Positions 35,150-45,573 of a DNA stretch of 64,000 nucleotides are shown piece after piece. This stretch comes from Helicostylum pulchrum (lineage: Eukaryota > Mucoromycota > Mucoromycetes > Mucorales > Mucoraceae). The notes beneath the pieces were generated by a model. The model made no database searches and was not told the DNA's origin. It was given only the letters and a program-made list of their open reading frames with translations. Both the position numbers and the translations under genes were made by a program. Position 1 is the stretch's first letter. Each line of letters opens with the position of its first letter. The stretch is from the NCBI GenBank assembly GCA_025677825.1, contig JAIXMO010000001.1, positions 310,001-374,000 of the forward strand, written 5' to 3'.

Positions 35150-35387
35150 AAGTGGACAGTATCCAAAATATTTCATTGGAGACAAAGTTGACTTAAGAAT
35201 CTGTGCTAAGTCTAGTAGCGGAAAAGAAGTTGACCTTATCAACTTCAAGTTTGCCACCAATTTAAAAGAAAATAAATTATATACTGATCGTCGAAAGACC
35301 CTTGAAGAAGCTAAAATCATGTCAGATCAGTACTACAGAAACTCACTTGAAAACACATTCAAAGAAGGATATCAGATCTATTTCTGA
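35150..35387 (+). pseudogene. Fragment of an unidentified repetitive-element protein
   Basis: An 80-codon open stretch without a start reads YFIGDKVDLRICAKSSSGKE, VDLINFKFATNLKENKLYT, DRRKTLEEAKIMSDQYY. It has clear coding character (charged heptads, no low complexity). I recall similar K-DLR-E-D-EFA patterns in repeated Mucoromycota proteins but cannot name the family. No flanking exon continues it, so it is probably a decayed transposon fragment. Confidence 0.4.
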
Positions 35388-36110
35388 CCAAGTTGCTCGG
35401 GTTGAGGGCCAAATGTAATGGCCCGATCTAAATGCATAGGAAAATAATAATCTACTACTACTGATATTGCCTGACTTACTATCATTCCTACAACTAATAT
35501 AAAAATATCCAAAACAGACATAAATTTATTTTTTAATATCGTTATTATTATTTTTATTTTAAACACCTTTACTGTACTTTGCAAACTTTATTTAGCATTA
35601 GTTAATGAGTTTAGTTTTTCTTTTTCTCCTTTTTTTTAAAACAAAAAATATATAATAAGTAGAAATTGTAAAGAGTGATTAGAGCTTCTTTGATCTGAAG
35701 TAACTACATAGATTATACCAACTCTTTGCATTGGTCTTTAATTGTTGTACCACGGTAAGATCGTCGAGCGGAGACTATTTTTAGAGGATACAATGACATG
35801 GATGAAAAAAAGAAGAGAAAAAAGGATACACTTTTATGTTGGCAGTATTTTTTTTTTACATCTAGTCATTTATATCATCTGTTTCTGTCCTCTTTGCTTT
35901 TTTTTTTAGAAAAAAAAGAAGCCTGGACTAGCCTAAAAAGAAATGCCATAAAAATTGTTCTAGTAGTGAGACAACGTAAATGATTATTGTCGTACAATTA
36001 CTATTACAACAATGGAAGGAGTAGTCCAACTCGTATCTCCCTTTTTCAATTTCTCTCTTTTTTTTTCCTTTTCCTTTTCCTTATCGTAAAAAAAAACTAC
36101 ATAAAAGCAA
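35388..36110. other. Upstream region of the four-span membrane protein
   Basis: No supported gene. Homopolymer-rich, including several T8-T10 runs near 35850-36070. Contains the sequence GGGTTGAGGGCCAAA near 35400, which recurs in the inverted-repeat unit at 39.9 kb. Confidence 0.5.
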
Positions 36111-36744
36111 ATGTTGACATTTCATCCGATACAATGGCTCCACTTATGGAACATGGTCATTGGATATACTTTATTTGGTATTTTAGTAACAGTCTCTAAC
36201 AATATTAAAACATTTATTGATCATGGTTCAGTACTTGCTGGCTTTGGTGAGTCAAAAACTTAAATATGAGATAGAACGAGTGAACTAAACAATAAGTACA
36301 TATACAGGAAGTTTCACAACGTTTGCGTACCCAGCAACTTATGTCTACATGCTTATACCAACTATTTCATGTATGATCTATAGCACTATATTAGCTTTTG
36401 ATCCCAGTCCTAAATATAAAACTTGGTTACCGTCAAAGACATTGCGGTTTTCAATTATCTTTTTTGCAGCAGCATGCTTTATGGGTGCGCTGATGCCTGC
36501 ATTACCTGGTGGTGATGTGATGACAGATGGTGCGGCCCTAGATTGTCTGTGGACAGACTATATGCAGTGGAAAATTCAATTTAACGACCCTATTACTTAT
36601 CCTTGGGTTACTGGTATGGATAAAGCCTGTTCTTTATTAAAAGCAGCTGATGGATTATGTTGGATCCTATCCCTTGGTTGGCTTGCACAATCCGTATTAT
36701 ATATGCGTGCTGTTCAACAAGCTAAAACTTTTGTCGAGAAATAG
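36111..36744 (+). CDS. Small membrane protein, four predicted spans, function unknown
   Basis: Two exons (36111-36246, 36308-36744) give 190 residues. Hydrophobic segments: about residues 15-35 (MVIGYTLFGILVTV), 48-72 (FAYPATYVYMLIPTISCMIYS), 85-110 (FSIIFFAAACFMGALMPAL) and 155-178 (GLCWILSLGWLAQSVLYM). The loop between spans 3 and 4 is long and has two cysteines (LDCLWTDYMQWK, DKACSLLKAADG). The four-span layout with a cysteine-bearing loop resembles MARVEL/Sur7-like fungal membrane proteins, but no diagnostic motif is present and I do not assign a family. The splice pattern and codon use support a real gene. Confidence 0.75.
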
Positions 36745-37145
36745 AATAAAAAATTACATTAGAAGCATGTCATTCCTCTTCATCATGTTCATCGTCCCCC
36801 TTTAATTGATATTCAGCTCTTTTCTGGAAACTGTCACTCAATCTATTATTAATTCTTTTTATATTAAACCAATTCTCAGTGCTTATAAATATCTCCAAAT
36901 TCATTATCCTATTAACTATTATCTTTAACTAAACCTATTTGTGACCGTCAACTAAGACCATGGGTCTTCACATATAGTCAACAACGAATATTCGTTTTTT
37001 TTATGAATGTTTATTTTGGTTCCTTTTTACCGAATCCTAAAAAAGGAAACCCAATTCACGAAAGTAGTATAAAAAATAAGCTTTTTTGACATAACACTTT
37101 TTATTTCATCTAGATATTTATATTTTAAATACTTACCTTATAAAC
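36745..37145. other. Short intergenic interval
   Basis: No gene or clear repeat seen; AT-rich with CT-rich patches. Confidence 0.5.
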
Positions 37146-37640
37146 ATGACCAAACTTTTATTTGTCGAATACGTTCCTACCGCTGTAAGCGATGGTAAAC
37201 TTGTACGGTTGCAAGTTCAACGTCAACAACAAAAGCGTCAACAACAAACTCAACAACAACAAGATGCTCGTTTCGAGGTTGATAACGATGCACCTGAGGC
37301 TCCTGCTGTTCCTGAAGTGGCTGAAGTATCGAAAGCTTCAAGCTACGCCTCTGCAACTCTTGCGTTTTCACGGGCGCTTCACCAGAACATGCTAGAGGCG
37401 GCTCGCGTTGTCAACGAAGAATTATCCACCAAGAGGGCTAGAGAAGAGGAGGAGTTCGAGACGCTCCGGAACCAGGAGAGGGATCGCGTTCATAATGAAC
37501 AAGAAAGAATAGAGGAACGCCTTAGGAGAATAACTAGAGAAGACGCCGAGGATACTGAAAGGAGGCTCATAAACTATGCTCTCATACGAGCATTGCAGCA
37601 TTCTAGAAACACTAATAAAAAAATAAAACATTTATTTTAA
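37146..37640 (+). CDS. Hypothetical coiled-coil protein, Gln-rich
   Basis: A single exon of 164 codons. An N-terminal segment (TKLLFVEYVPTAVSDGKLVR) is followed by a Gln/Arg-rich run (about residues 24-42) and an acidic/Pro-Ala linker (DNDAPEAPAVPEVAEV). A long charged helix (about residues 85-150; EEEEFETLRNQERDRVHNEQ) should form a coiled coil. No known family was recognised. The composition is less AT-biased than its surroundings, which argues for real coding, but it is isolated in a transposon-rich stretch and could belong to a lineage-specific element. Confidence 0.55.
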   Translation: MTKLLFVEYVPTAVSDGKLVRLQVQRQQQKRQQQTQQQQDARFEVDNDAPEAPAVPEVAEVSKASSYASATLAFSRALHQNMLEAARVVNEELSTKRAREEEEFETLRNQERDRVHNEQERIEERLRRITREDAEDTERRLINYALIRALQHSRNTNKKIKHLF

Positions 37641-38494
37641 ACTAATGACTGTTCTGTACTTTGACCCTTTTTACTTTCACCTCTTATTTTTAATTGACGC
37701 ATGTGAGCATTCATACTCCCTTTTCTTCTACATTAAGGTAATTCATCATCCAAGTGTCACTTCCAAGTCGCAATTCAGTTCCGTCATTGTTGTCTGATTT
37801 TTTGGAAAGCATCCAACATTCCATCATCGTGCAACATATCACCTCTCATCAATGCACAAATTATGTAAAACACAACAGGTCATGATTGCTCGAGCCAATA
37901 TAAGTATATATCCTTCAAATACAAGTGTTTTAAAGAGAAATATCCATCTTGCTACTTTATCAGTTGCCTAGCAATAAATTCTTACCCCTTTATTTTTAAG
38001 CTTTTTTTTTTCTGTGATTTAAAAATAGACCTGTCAAAAAAAAAAAAAAATTGACGATCTAATGATGGCTGGACGCTAAGAATCAATATCAGCCTATCGT
38101 CTCTCTTGCGGAAACCAGTTTAAACCAATAAATACGCGTTAATCGTCTTTAGGAGCTTAAAAACCTTCTTCCTGGGTGTAAAGAATTAACAAACAGCCTA
38201 TGAATAGCCTGCGAGATTAATATTTGAAATGTCCTACAGGCGCTTGGAAAAGGTACGTTATGATGTTTTATTACATCTATAAGTCTTAGTGTATGAGAAT
38301 ATACAATTACTATAAGTCGTTGAAACCAATAGCAATAATAATAAAAAACCGTGTTCCTCAGTAAATGTCTCATGCGAATTAGTCGTCTTTTTAAACACCC
38401 ATAACTACAAAATAAATTACTATGCTTCTCTTCACTTTCCTTTTAAAAGTTTTCATAATATAATTCACTGCGTTTATTAACAATATTATTCTAA
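37641..38494. other. Gene-free interval
   Basis: No supported gene. Contains an A15 run near 38038 and otherwise unremarkable AT-rich sequence. Confidence 0.5.
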
Positions 38495-38972
38495 ATGTCA
38501 AACTCTAAAAACATTTCTGATAAAAAGAAATTGAAGCAACCTGCTTTGAGCAGTTTTTTCTCTGCAAGATCTAGTAGCAATACATCAAATGATATTATAA
38601 CCTCACCATCCAGCCCTACTACTGTTCCGGTTAGTGAAGTTAATCCTACTACATTTTTACTTAATGTTTAATCTACCTCTATCCCGTCAGATATTGCTCC
38701 TAATAAAAGTCTAACTTCTTCTGTTCCTGCTATAGATCTGTCTTCCGCTACTGTAAGATCACATATAACATTTATTCGTAAATAGAAAATTAGTAGACTT
38801 ACATATATATCCCTGTAATGAATAGTCTTCGTCAACAGAAGAATCTTTATTTGTACCAATTGATGATGATGGAGATGAGGAAGCTGATTCTGGCACTATT
38901 GATGATTACGCTTTTCACGATGTTGTCTTTTTGAAAAAAAAAATATCGAGACTTTTTTTATACAATACGTAG
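38495..38972 (+). pseudogene. Truncated ORF with an N-terminal PIP-box-like motif
   Basis: Starts MSNSKNISDKKKLKQPALSS then FFSARSSS, and is Ser/Thr/Pro-rich until an in-frame TAA at 38669. The same frame stays open (STSIPSDIAPNKSLTSSVP) to a GTAAGATC donor at 38753. A second exon from 38826 continues TSSSTEESLFVPIDDDGDEE, ADSGTIDDYAFHDVVF and then stops. QPALSSFF fits the PCNA-interacting (PIP) box consensus Q-x-x-L-x-x-F-F and lies beside a basic stretch, as is common. No catalytic domain follows. It is probably the N-terminal remnant of a larger protein, perhaps a transposase; the in-frame stop argues against function. Confidence 0.5.
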
Positions 38973-40920
38973 CTGACCACAATAATAAATCACAATTAAA
39001 TATAAATAAACCAAGATGTTGTCCCTTTTTTTTTCTCTTTTTTCTTTCTCTAAACATTTTTCCTTATAACTATACACGGTAAATGATACTTATACTTTCG
39101 CTGCTGGTCTTTTATATTTTGTACGTATATAAATAATATATTGTATGACTTTTCTTCTTATACTGATGCTATTTATACTTATGGACAGTTTCTTCGAGGC
39201 GCTTCCGTATTCAATGTTTACTTTCTGCTGATCAACTTCTTATACCCGCTAACTTTCTTTGTTGTTATGCTTTTACTGCCAAAGTTAGGTGATGTTATAC
39301 TTGAGATAAGAGCTATTCCTTGGTAAGCGCTGTGAAATATTTTTGTTATGGCGAATTCTTGTTATTTACTTTCTTATTATTGCCAAAGAAGTTCTTACTC
39401 TACTTGGACCCTATTATATGCTTTGTTTACTTGAACTCTAATGGATGCTTTGTCGCTGGTAAATGTCTTTGTTATATGGCTGGCGTTGCAGTATTTTTGA
39501 GTTGTTACTTTACGGTTTGATTATCTTTTTTTTTTCTTCACCTCTAGAATAAGGAAGTTTTTTTTTAAAAAAACGGATGGAGAGGGGGTTTTACTGATGC
39601 CAGCGTTTAGTATATGTAAATACAGATGGTTTACCTGCCCAAAAATGCCGTCTGTTCTTATGCGTATATTATAAAGATAAATAATCATGTGTATTCATTG
39701 ACATATTATTTCTGAACGACTTGGCTAACTACTTTAAACATTTGTTTGCACTATAGCACCAGTTTCAGGGAAGCATATTTGTCTTAGTTAAAACTAATTT
39801 TTTTTTCCTAGTGAAAATTCTGTATTTTATTCTAAAAACTCAAATACTAGAATAGTAACTTGGGTTCTCCCTGTGAGTCTGGTGACTTATTTTTTCCTCA
39901 ATTCAGTCCAGGCTTGGGTTGAGGGCCAAAAAATTATACCAGTATAAACAATCCTTTTTTTTCTTGAAAGGTATATTGTGTGTGTATTGTAGAACTTTTT
40001 TACTTGGTTCCCTCGAACCTGGATAACAAATAAGTCCAGTTTCCAGAATATTCCAGAAAAAAAAAATCAGCGCCCTACTTGGCCTTTTACGTGATATATC
40101 TTAAATGCAATTTTTCTTTGTTGAAGCGGATGTGATCGATGTTGGTTTGGAAGACCGAATAAATGGTGGGGATCAAACGAAAACTTTTGGTTTCAAAGAA
40201 AAAAAAAAACTTTTTCTCTTGGGAGTATCGTTTTATTACTCTGAACGTAACTATCAATACTTTCTATTGAGTAACTATCAATATTTTCTATCGAGTACTG
40301 TTAAAAAAAGAAAAAAGTGTAGATGGTTGTCCAATTACATTTAATTTAGTGGGGAAGGATCAAACCTGCTAAAATGATAGAATAAATTCATTGGTGTAGT
40401 TTCAACTCCTTTGGAAAAGAAAGACATATTTTCTATTAACAATTTTTGGCAATTGCATCTATTATTTTTTTTTAAGCACGTAAATAAAACTATAAGAGTC
40501 TGATATCGAGTAAACGATTTACTGTTTATTTTAAGTTTTAGTATAATGATCAAATGTTTACTACAGCAGCACAAGGAAAGAAAAAAAGATAGACCAAATT
40601 TTTTCTGTTTTTCGAAAAAAAAGCTAATTGATACAAAAGAAGAGAAAATTTTTCATTGGACATGTCGTTTATTCATCTAGTTAGCCTTTCTTTTTTAATG
40701 TATTATTTTTTCCAAAGGTACCACAGATAGTGGCTTACAAGCCTAAATGGAAAAGTTCTAAAGAAAAAAGCCTGCTTTTCATTTTTTTTTCTTTAATGTG
40801 ACCACTTCCTCCCTGAATTTTTTTTTTCTTTTAAAAAAGAGGATAAAAGTTAAATTTTTGATAGGTTTTTTTTAATTTTACTCTTTAAAAACTTTTTTTT
40901 TAAAACAAATTATATTAACA
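38973..40920. other. Gene-poor interval before the nucleolin-like gene
   Basis: No supported gene. Two hydrophobic frames (39141-39326, 39320-39520) and a 79-codon frame (40105-40344) have no recognisable motif. The last includes a 26-bp direct repeat (GTAACTATCAATA.TTTCTAT..GA at about 40246 and 40272). An imperfect inverted-repeat unit lies at 39878-40040. The final 300 bases, with T-runs and TTTAAAACAAATT before the ATG, are the presumed promoter and leader of the nucleolin-like gene. Confidence 0.5.
39878..40040. repeat. Small inverted-repeat unit, MITE-like
   Basis: The left arm 39878-39928 (CTGGTGACTTATTT .. CCAGGCTTGGGTTGAGGG) pairs imperfectly with the reverse complement of 40003-40040 (CTGGACTTATTT .. 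CCAGGTTCGAGGG). A gap of about 11 bases in one arm and several mismatches weaken the call. Confidence 0.4.
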
Positions 40921-42062
40921 ATGGGTTCTACAAAGATTGACAAGAAATCTAACAAGGTTGAGAAGAAGAGCAAGAAGGTCGTTGTTGCCAAGGTTGAATC
41001 CGAAAGCTCTAGCTCCAGCTCCAGCTCCAGCTCTGAGTCCTCTGACTCTTCTTCTGATGAAGAGGAAGTTAAGGAAGAAGTCAAGGAAGAAGCCAAGGAA
41101 GAGTCCACCAACTCTTCTTCTTCCGATTCCGAATCTAGCGAGTCCGAAGCTGAAGAATCTAACGATAAGAAGAGAAAGGCCGAAAATGAAGAAGAAGTCT
41201 CTTCCAAGATCGCCAAGACTGCTGAAGTTCAAGAAGAGAAGGGTGCTACCTTCACCGTCTGGTGTGGTGGTATTAGTTGGGAAGCCAAGGAAGACGATGT
41301 CAAGGAGTTCTTCGGTCAATGTGGTGAGATCTCTGATGTCAGAATTAGATTAGACAATGCTACTGGTAAGAACAAGGGTTTCTGTCATATCGATTTCACT
41401 TCCAAGACTGCTCAAGATGCTGCTCTTGCTTTATCTGGTTCTGAATTCATGGGTCGTACTATCCGTTGTGATGGTGCTGGTGACGGTTCCGTCCGTACTG
41501 CCAGAAAGGATGAAAACTATGGTGCCAAGACCAACAAGGTTTTCATTGCTAACTTGAACCGTGATTATGACGAAGAATCTCATCGTTCCGCTCTTACTGA
41601 AGCTTTCAGCAAGTTCGGTACCCTCGTTGGTGATATCAGACTCCCTTATAACAGAGAAGAAGGTACTCTTAGAGGTATTGGTTATCTCGAATTCGAAACT
41701 GTTGATCAAGCTGAAGCTGCCGTTAAGGGTATGAACGCTGTTGAGATCAATGGTCGTCCTCTCCGTACTGATTTCTCCGGTAACGATGACTCCAACAGAG
41801 GTGGTCGTGGTGGTTTCAGAGGTGGTCGTGGTGGTAAGTTTTTTTTATTAATTTTTCCTTTTTTTTTCTATTGAAACTAAATTTTTTCATTTATTTCTTA
41901 GGTGGAGACCGTGGAGGCCGTGGTGGTTTCGGTGGTGGACGTGGTGGTGGACGTGGCGGTTTCGGTGGTGACCGTGGAGGCCGTGGTGGTGGACGTGGTG
42001 GCTACGGTGGTGACCGCGGTGGAGGACGTGGTGGCTTCGGTGGTGGACGTGGCAGATGGTAG
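40921..42062 (+). CDS. NSR1: Nucleolin-like RNA-binding protein (Nsr1/Gar2 type)
   Basis: Nucleolar protein that assists pre-rRNA processing and 40S assembly. Two exons (40921-41833, 41902-42062) give 357 residues in the classic Nsr1/Gar2 order. A basic start (KKSNKVEKKSKKVVVAK) leads into an acidic, Ser-rich domain (about residues 20-100, with a run of ten serines) of the kind phosphorylated by CK2. RRM1 follows (about 115-190; RNP2 FTVWCGGISW, RNP1 KGFCHIDF), then RRM2 (about 205-285; RNP2 KVFIANLN, RNP1 RGIGYLEF), then a Gly/Arg-rich RGG tail interrupted by the single intron. The strong C-ending codon bias suggests high expression. The intron splits the RGG repeat at RGG|GDRGG without a frame change. 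Confidence 0.94.
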
Positions 42063-42267
42063 ATCTGTTTGTTTGTACATTTAACAATTCATTAGTTTGA
42101 TTCATTACATTTTTTAATCATGGATAGCATTAGAGATAAATAAATAAAAAAATATTTATATACACCCATTAATTTCGTAAGCGTCTTTTGTTTGTATTAT
42201 TTATTTGAAGGCATTATATTTGTCGTTCATTTTCTTTGGGAATGTTTACACTTTTTGACTTGTAGAA

Positions 42268-42665
42268 ATTACATTTTGGCATATCTATCAAAACCACGTA
42301 AAATTTATTCGTAGCGATGTAAAGATATTACTTTGTTTCACTTTGATATGTATAAATTGCATTTTGAAGTATCTGTAAACTCATCAAGATTGATTTGTAG
42401 TGATATTGAAAAGGTGTGTCTTTTTTATCATGCACAAAATGGTCGCTTTAAATTAAACATCGTACCCTGTTCTCCCCTATTTTTTTTTAAAAAAAATAAG
42501 TTACAGTTTTTTCAGATAGAAAACATGTCATTTTTCTTTATAATTGTATGCGTGAGCTATATCTGTAAAGTCGATTCATAGATGGAAAATATGTTACTTT
42601 GGTCGTATCTTTTTTTTTTTTCATGCACAAATTGATCGCTATAATTTGACGTTATGCCCTGTTAC
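42268..42665. repeat. Imperfect tandem repeat downstream of the nucleolin-like gene
   Basis: The word TCATGCACAAA.TGRTCGCT followed by CCCTGTT occurs at about 42429-42472 and again at 42621-42664, 192 bp apart. The words TTACATTTTG..ATATCT (42268), TTGCATTTTGAAGTATCTGT (42357) and a weaker third version (42523) recur upstream of each. No coding content. Confidence 0.6.
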
Positions 42666-42967
42666 AGTACCTATAATTCCCGTTTATATAAATATATATA
42701 TATCTCTGTGCTCTAAACCCCGGCAAAACTAGTATTTATGCAAGTTGTAAATATACGTACCCACCTTTCTTCCATTCCCGTAAAGTAAAACCATGTAAAG
42801 AGTCGATAATATCTCCTTGCTAAATGATACCATACCATATATACATATTTTTAAAGAAAAAAGATATTTTGTTTCCAGTCGGTACTAGTAGTTTATTTAT
42901 ATTTTGATAATGGAAAAGTTTTTTGTACATAATAATAAAGAAAGATGTAAAAGAGGAGGAGGTTTCT

Positions 42968-43237
42968 TTAAGCGAGAGGACTGATAAGCCTATACGAAAA
43001 AAGTAATATATTAGCCATGAATATTAATAAACAAAAAATATAGTACTTACTTGAGAATAGAGGGTCTGGGGTTACTACGGGTCATACCCAAGTAAACGAC
43101 AAAGGGAATAAAACCCCAATGAATGATGGTCTTTGTAACATCAGCAACCTATTTTTTTATTTGTTAGTATATATTTTTTTTCCTGCTCACACAAAAGCAA
43201 GTACCTTGTAAAGAGTATCTTTGGTAGAATCGTTCAT
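42968..43237 (-). CDS. TOM7: TOM complex subunit Tom7
   Basis: Small tail-anchored component of the mitochondrial outer-membrane import pore; it regulates TOM assembly. Three exons (43205-43237, 43051-43148, 42968-42989) give 50 residues. MNDSTKDTLYKVADVTKTII precedes the single span HWGFIPFVVYLGMTRS, then NPRPSILKLISPLA. The conserved core HWGFIPxVxYLGxTRSNPRPS is diagnostic. The last exon is only 22 nt (the end of K plus LISPLA). The gene is far too small for a simple open-frame search because each exon is under 100 nt. It is divergent from the Set5-like gene with about 150 bp between starts. Confidence 0.93.
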
Positions 43238-43388
43238 TTTTTTAGTTAACGAGAAACAGGAAGAAAGAAGAAGAAAAAATTAATGGAGGGGAGGGGGGGC
43301 TGTTTTAAATTATTTTGATTGGTGGCTTGGACTCTATAATAGTTTGGACTTTTTCCACCAAAAAAATATTTTTTTTCCTCTTCCAACA

Positions 43389-44654
43389 ATGTCAGAAAAA
43401 ACTGTACCTAGTGAAGAAGAGTTAGTCTCTGCCATTCAAGCCATCAAGTTAGACGCACCTGAAGCCGGTGTTAAAACCGTTACCAACCAAATTTTGAAAA
43501 AGGAACCTTTATGGCAAGTTTCCGAAAAGCGAGTTAAAAAGTTCATGCAAGCCAATGGTTTGACACAAACTTCAGAGACCAGCAGCAGCAGCAGCAGCAA
43601 CAACAAAAACGTAAAGGCACCCGTCAAGTCTGGTCTTGCTGACGACCCCTCTGTTCCTGTATCTTTTATTGACCCTAAATTGGATTTCAAGTCAGTTTCT
43701 GATGCAGTTGTTGCGCGTATGGTGGATCCAGTGACTGGTAAAGGATTGTTTGCTGCCAGAGATATTAAAAAGGATGAAATTTTGTTTACCGAGAGTCCAT
43801 TTGTCTATTTCCCTCCTTGGGAAGGATTTAATAATGCGCGTTCAGGACGTGCATGTGGTAACTGTTGTAAGCCTATCATGTACCCTAACCGATTAACACA
43901 ACATTGTGGAAACTGTAACATGTATTATTGTAGTAAAGAATGTCGTACACATGCTTGGGATAACTACCATCAATTAGAATGTGCCAACTTAAACCCAGCA
44001 GTAACTAAATTTATTAACTTTTGTGAAATGGAGAAATGGCAAGCACCTATGGCTGTTTTACGTATTTATGCACAAATGATTTTATCGCATCAAAGAGGCG
44101 AATTAGATCAAGTTTTGGGTCATTTAGATGCATTTGCTACAGTCAGTCAAGAAGAACGTCAAGCTAAAGAAACCGAATGGATCTTTATGGAGCAACCTAC
44201 TAGAGATTTATGGACAAAGGCTCGTGATTTATTAAGAGATGCTTACAAGGTACCACCAAAGAAGTGCAAGATCACAAAGCCCTTACCAGAGGAATTATTA
44301 AAGCAATTATTCGACGAAGAAGAAACCTTTTTGAATTATCTTGGTAAATTTAACATTAACAATCAAAACGGTGGCATGTATTTGGTTCATTCACATATCA
44401 ATCATAACTGTTACCCTAATGTCAGTATTGATTACCCTCAACGTACCTCTCAATATGTTCTTACGGTTAGAGCTATCCGTGATATCAAAAAGGGCGAACA
44501 GTTGTTTGAAACATATGTTAATCCTAGATGGAATAAGGAAACACGTCAAACTTATTTAGATAAATCTTATTTGTTTAAATGTGGTTGTGAACGTTGTTTA
44601 ACCGACGGACCATTAACCGATGAATTACGTTTGGGATTAAGATTAAGAGATTAA
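43389..44654 (+). CDS. SET5: SET-MYND lysine methyltransferase, Set5-like
   Basis: Probable protein/histone lysine methyltransferase; yeast Set5 methylates histone H4. A single exon of 421 residues. The N-terminal helical region (about residues 1-60) is followed by a Ser run and KGLFAARDIKKDEILFTESP, the start of the split SET domain. A MYND-type zinc finger is inserted (about residues 155-200; CGNCC..CGNCNMYYCSKEC..HQLEC). The second SET half follows with HSHINHNCYPNVSIDYP (the NHxCxPN motif) and KKGEQLFETYVNP. The post-SET zinc site is FKCGCERC. All expected cysteines are present. I chose the ATG in CAACAATGTCAG; the frame is open further upstream but only into T-rich leader without an ATG. 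It is convergent with the IP6 kinase gene, 19 bp apart. Confidence 0.92.
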   Translation: MSEKTVPSEEELVSAIQAIKLDAPEAGVKTVTNQILKKEPLWQVSEKRVKKFMQANGLTQTSETSSSSSSNNKNVKAPVKSGLADDPSVPVSFIDPKLDFKSVSDAVVARMVDPVTGKGLFAARDIKKDEILFTESPFVYFPPWEGFNNARSGRACGNCCKPIMYPNRLTQHCGNCNMYYCSKECRTHAWDNYHQLECANLNPAVTKFINFCEMEKWQAPMAVLRIYAQMILSHQRGELDQVLGHLDAFATVSQEERQAKETEWIFMEQPTRDLWTKARDLLRDAYKVPPKKCKITKPLPEELLKQLFDEEETFLNYLGKFNINNQNGGMYLVHSHINHNCYPNVSIDYPQRTSQYVLTVRAIRDIKKGEQLFETYVNPRWNKETRQTYLDKSYLFKCGCERCLTDGPLTDELRLGLRLRD

Positions 44655-44673
44655 ATAAAAAAAAACAAATTTA

Positions 44674-45573
44674 TTAGTTTATACTTTTTTCTAGTGTTTG
44701 AATTAATGTGTGTATGCCTTGTAAGAAACCATCGTCAGGAGAATTGTAACCTTTTTCAGGAGGATAAGTCATGAGAGATTGATTTTCCTTCATTTCTTTA
44801 CTTGTAATACAATGAGTAAAATCAATGAGTTTCATGACCACATTATTATGTTTGATTCCATCATAAACAATTAATAAACTCGATCCATAAAACCTATATC
44901 CATCCATTTTTTCAATCTCTTTATATAATCTTTTTAATTTTTTCAATAAAATTGGTATAATATCTTGTATTCCGTTTGAAAGAAACTTTTTTATTGTTTC
45001 TTCAAATGATGCTTCTGTTAATGTGCGTCCAACATACTTGTCTTGTATTTCATATTCATCTCTTTCCGATATATACACTTGCATACCACATACTCTTACA
45101 CCTAATTTACCACTGGTCGATTGTTCACACTTGGCTTTTTGGCTCTTCATTTTTGTTTCCGTTACATAGACTCCGTGTTGTCTTGTACCCATCTTTAAAT
45201 CTAATATACAAGGTTTATGTAACCCAAGTGTCAAATCTTCCATCACCATAAATTCTTCTCCTGTTGTTGCTGTTGCTGTCATAATATCTTGCTCACTGAC
45301 AAATAAATGTTGTTGAAACTGACTTAATCTATTGCGATCACTTTCTAGCGCAATTTCGGGTACTCCCTTCGTATAAGATACATAAATAATACCCATGTAT
45401 CTAGGTAGAAACTCTTTTAGACTACCATGTTCAATCAAGTCCTTGTAAAAACTATCTTCATTCGTCTTTATTGCTTTACATAAAGGTCCATTGTGTAAAC
45501 GAAACATGGCTACATGACCTCCTGCTTTATGTTTTAATGGTAATAGTGTGAACGATCTTGCTGAATCTTTCAT
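44674..45573 (-). CDS. KCS1: Inositol hexakisphosphate kinase, Kcs1-like
   Basis: Makes diphosphoinositol phosphates (IP7) from IP6, affecting phosphate sensing and vacuole function. A single exon of 299 residues, much shorter than yeast Kcs1 (over 1,000) because the long N-terminal extension is absent; it resembles the compact animal IP6Ks. Motifs: AGGHVAMFRL at the N-lobe, the inositol-binding PxxxDxKxG motif in KPCILDLKMGTRQHG (the LDLKMGTRQ form favours IP6K over IPMK), YGSSLLIVYDG (the SSLL motif) and VVMKLIDFTHC (metal-binding DFxH). The start is taken at MKDSARSFTLLPLKHKAGG. An ATG 40 codons upstream would add only T-run-encoded Phe/Leu and is rejected. Confidence 0.9.
   Translation of the reverse strand: MKDSARSFTLLPLKHKAGGHVAMFRLHNGPLCKAIKTNEDSFYKDLIEHGSLKEFLPRYMGIIYVSYTKGVPEIALESDRNRLSQFQQHLFVSEQDIMTATATTGEEFMVMEDLTLGLHKPCILDLKMGTRQHGVYVTETKMKSQKAKCEQSTSGKLGVRVCGMQVYISERDEYEIQDKYVGRTLTEASFEETIKKFLSNGIQDIIPILLKKLKRLYKEIEKMDGYRFYGSSLLIVYDGIKHNNVVMKLIDFTHCITSKEMKENQSLMTYPPEKGYNSPDDGFLQGIHTLIQTLEKSIN

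Noticed and set aside
40878..41319. Long minus-strand frames opposite the nucleolin-like gene
   Set aside because: They arise from the Ser-, Glu- and Lys-codon repeats of the real gene on the plus strand and have no motif of their own.
41887..42105. His- and Thr-rich frames opposite and beside the RGG tail
   Set aside because: They are shadows of the GGT-CGT repeat encoding RGG.
43344..43388. Upstream extension of the Set5-like frame
   Set aside because: The first codon is not ATG, the stretch is T-rich leader, and the ATG at 43389 sits in a good context directly before conserved sequence.
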